From: Pirellula sp.
GTDB taxonomy: Bacteria; Planctomycetota; Planctomycetia; Pirellulales; Pirellulaceae
Reading direction: 5' to 3'
Assembly (NCBI GenBank): GCA_021300155.1
Contig: JAJTID010000005.1
Coordinates: 62,001 to 126,000 of the forward strand
DNA length: 64,000 bases
The translations under genes were made by a program, and so were the position numbers. The number at the start of each line of letters is the position of its first letter. The first letter of the stretch is position 1. The notes under the pieces are model-generated. The model saw nothing but the letters and a program-made list of their open reading frames with translations. It was not told where the DNA came from and did not search any database. Positions 62,321-64,000 of this stretch are shown here, piece after piece.

Positions 62321-62537
62321 AGAGTGCTATGAAAGTAGAGTTCAGAGGAATTGTAATACTGACACGGTAGTCGAACAGCAAGAATGCATCGTCACATGCT
62401 ACATGGTATGCCCAGAGGATGACGGCTCGCAAGCCAAAACCGATGATTCGAATTGTAAGTGGCATTGTTTCGACGAAGATTCCAGTTCCTTGGACCAACA
62501 ACCATATAAAAACGAAAAATACTAAGTATCGAAACAA
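62298..62537 (-). CDS. Possible small membrane protein, 79 residues
   Basis: TTG-initiated frame with two or three hydrophobic stretches (LVFFVFIWLLVQGTGIFVE; IRIIGFGLRAVILWAYHVA). It precedes the ABC ATPase gene on the same strand and overlaps its start by 23 bases. No family recognised. It may be real and cotranscribed, or a chance AT-rich frame. Confidence 0.3.
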   Translation of the reverse strand: MFRYLVFFVFIWLLVQGTGIFVETMPLTIRIIGFGLRAVILWAYHVACDDAFLLFDYRVSITIPLNSTFIALYGKSHLR

Positions 62538-62581
62538 TTCAACAATTCACGGTGTTCCCCCCGCGCGTCCCAGCCTTTGAC

Positions 62582-63400
62582 CTACTGACCACCAATCTTC
62601 CATTTTTTGGTACCGAATTGCCGCACATAAGAAACGACACGATCGAACTCCGAACCTCGCCCCGTAGCAATGGTGAGCATTTCACCGGTGTAGGGATGTC
62701 GAAAATCCAATCGCACTGCCGTCAGCAGCATTCGATAGACTCCAGTCTTTTCGAATATCCAACGATTTTGCTCGTCATTCCCGTGCCTGTGATCTCCGAC
62801 GATCGGGCAAGATGCGTGGTGCAAATGTCGTCTGATTTGGTGAGACCGCCCCGTTAGCGGTTTAATCTCTAACAGCGAGTATTGCCATGTAGACGCTTCA
62901 TTTTTCTCAATTGGCAACTCATACCGTTCGATGACGCTGAATTCAGTCTTCGCGTCCTGGGTCGGGTTATCGAGCTCACTAGCTTGAGCCGGTGCGAAGT
63001 TAAACTTTTCCTCGAGCGGACGATCTACTACAAAACGATCGGGGGTGAATCCGCACACCAACGCTTGGTAGTATTTGTCCACGAAACGATCCGTGAACAT
63101 TTGCACCATTTTCGCGGCTGACAAACTGTTCAATCCGAACAAAATAATTCCGGCCGTTGGGCGATCGAGCCGATGCACCGGGAAAACAAAACCGCCAATC
63201 TGGTCTCGCAACGCTTGAAGCAAAATCGATTCGTGAGGTAGAGTCGATGCACTCCTATGCACCAACAGGCCCGCGGGCTTGAAGACTGCGATCAAGTGCT
63301 CATCGCGAAACAGTATTTTCAACGGATTTGAGAGAGACTCCTCGATATAGTCATCTGTTTCCTCGAATCGAGTTGGCTCCACGAATTGAGCTGGCATCAT
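62582..63400 (-). CDS. truC: tRNA pseudouridine synthase, TruC-like
   Basis: RluA-family pseudouridine synthase of 272 residues, lacking an S4 domain. The catalytic Asp79 lies in VHRLDRPTAGIIL, the TruC form of the motif, and FKPAGLLVHRSAS matches the E. coli TruC opening closely. Further family segments are LEIKPLTGRSHQIRRHLHH and CPIVGDHRHGN. It most likely modifies U65 in tRNA; a related RluA activity cannot be ruled out. It shares the minus strand with the AP2-like gene 9 bp upstream, so the two are probably cotranscribed. Confidence 0.88.
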   Translation of the reverse strand: MMPAQFVEPTRFEETDDYIEESLSNPLKILFRDEHLIAVFKPAGLLVHRSASTLPHESILLQALRDQIGGFVFPVHRLDRPTAGIILFGLNSLSAAKMVQMFTDRFVDKYYQALVCGFTPDRFVVDRPLEEKFNFAPAQASELDNPTQDAKTEFSVIERYELPIEKNEASTWQYSLLEIKPLTGRSHQIRRHLHHASCPIVGDHRHGNDEQNRWIFEKTGVYRMLLTAVRLDFRHPYTGEMLTIATGRGSEFDRVVSYVRQFGTKKWKIGGQ

Positions 63401-63409
63401 CCGTACGCA

Positions 63410-63886
63410 CTAGGGCTTCTTTTTCTTGCGAGACTTTTCTACTTGTTCGATGAGGGATTCTCTATCGGTTGTTTCCAAGTCGCGGGCCAAACAAGCCAGC
63501 TCCCACGCTTTTTTCTTTCCGTAGGTGTTCCAAGCGAAACTGACCTTCTTTCGCTTGCCATTCTCGTCAGTCCACATTGCACAATAGCCAAAAGACTCGG
63601 CATTCTTCCAACGCAAGTCTACGTTGCGCACGGTGTGAACGCCGACTTTCCCGCTCGAGTTTCTCGAAGATTTGATATTCTTGGATGTCTGGATGGGGGG
63701 GGCCGCGTCTACCCATTCTGCGTATCGCGCCTTTGCCGCAGCCAAGGCCTTTGCCTTCCCGCCGTACGATGCATCATTGAAGAACTCTTGCTGACGCTCG
63801 CCGGCTCTTGTCAATCGAACCATCCAACCACGAGTCGTGACACCTTCGTACTCGATACGTGTTATTCCCTTGATCGATTTGGCCAT
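63410..63886 (-). CDS. Tandem AP2-like domain protein
   Basis: Basic protein of 158 residues with two AP2/ERF-like modules. The first covers about 8-60 (ITRIEYEGVTTRGWMVRLTR then SYGGKAKALAAAKARYAEWV). The second covers about 72-138 (SSGKVGVHTVRNVDLRW then NTYGKKKAWELACLARDLE). It ends in a Lys run (SRKKKKP). AP2 domains bind DNA in plants and in some phage and homing elements. In planctomycetes such small proteins are of unknown role; DNA binding is inference. The ATG at 63886 was chosen; an in-frame ATG at 63901 would add five residues. It lies 9 bp upstream of truC. Confidence 0.75.
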   Translation of the reverse strand: MAKSIKGITRIEYEGVTTRGWMVRLTRAGERQQEFFNDASYGGKAKALAAAKARYAEWVDAAPPIQTSKNIKSSRNSSGKVGVHTVRNVDLRWKNAESFGYCAMWTDENGKRKKVSFAWNTYGKKKAWELACLARDLETTDRESLIEQVEKSRKKKKP

Positions 63887-64000
63887 TTTTCGAAAAATCA
63901 TCCTCCGCTAGAAAAACAATGAACTGCACCAAAGATAATCCATCTCCTTGCATCATGCTAGCAGGGAAGCCAGAATATGCGGTCTCCGATACTCTCTCCT

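Noticed and set aside
1-64000. CRISPR arrays, prophage, integrase or intact insertion sequences
   Set aside because: No regularly spaced repeats, transposase or phage structural genes were seen on either strand.

Overview
The window looks like about 64 kb of chromosome from a planctomycete of the Pirellula/Rhodopirellula type. The basis is gene content: a DUF1549/DUF1553 and DUF1501 pair, sulfatases, a sialate O-acetylesterase-like esterase, a DUF1080 (3-keto-disaccharide hydrolase) protein, a TPR protein carrying two RNA-polymerase-alpha-CTD modules, a tandem AP2-like protein, and many secreted proteins of unknown role. Base composition by eye is near 50% GC, gene starts often lack a Shine-Dalgarno sequence, and TTG/GTG starts are used. 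Both strands are used, with short operons and little obvious mobile DNA.

Layout. 1-5.4 kb: the end of an aldo/keto reductase gene, the secreted DUF1549/DUF1501 pair, and cobT. 5.4-11.95 kb: a sparse stretch with three signalling genes (two receivers and an Hpt protein), a secreted BNR-repeat protein, and a cluster of gene remnants at 10.7-11.95 kb, including a collapsed sulfatase. 12-19 kb: secreted proteins (PDZ/HEAT protein, esterase, outer-membrane porin) and a homocysteine S-methyltransferase. 19-28.4 kb: housekeeping genes (pyrD, mobA, tpx, rsmH, a tRNA-Thr, rhomboid protease, lysA), a LuxR-type regulator and the TPR/alpha-CTD protein.

28.6-38.2 kb is one long operon: MoxR ATPase, DUF58 protein, a membrane protein, BatA, a BatB-TPR fusion and a BatD-SH3-like fusion. 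The genes overlap or nearly touch. In other bacteria this set forms an envelope-associated MoxR/von Willebrand factor-A system linked to stress tolerance. 38.3-47.1 kb: a Ski2-like helicase with a DJ-1/PfpI protein, metF-proC, a DUF2071 protein, and an RND exporter with an alpha/beta hydrolase. 47.5-54.7 kb: a very large polytopic membrane protein, PspA, a small protein and a membrane histidine kinase in tandem, which I read as a candidate envelope-stress module. 54.7-64 kb: a lone cytochrome oxidase subunit III, a sulfatase divergent from a DUF1080-esterase fusion, an ABC exporter whose permease holds a large propeller-like insert, truC, and the tandem AP2-like protein.

No CRISPR array, integrase, intact insertion sequence, prophage or recognisable defence island was seen. 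The most unusual items are the TPR/alpha-CTD protein, the giant-membrane-protein/PspA/kinase cassette, the propeller-bearing ABC permease, the dihydroorotate dehydrogenase with a class-1-type cysteine, and the remnant cluster at 10.7-11.95 kb. All family names come from reading motifs and overall pattern; no search was run.
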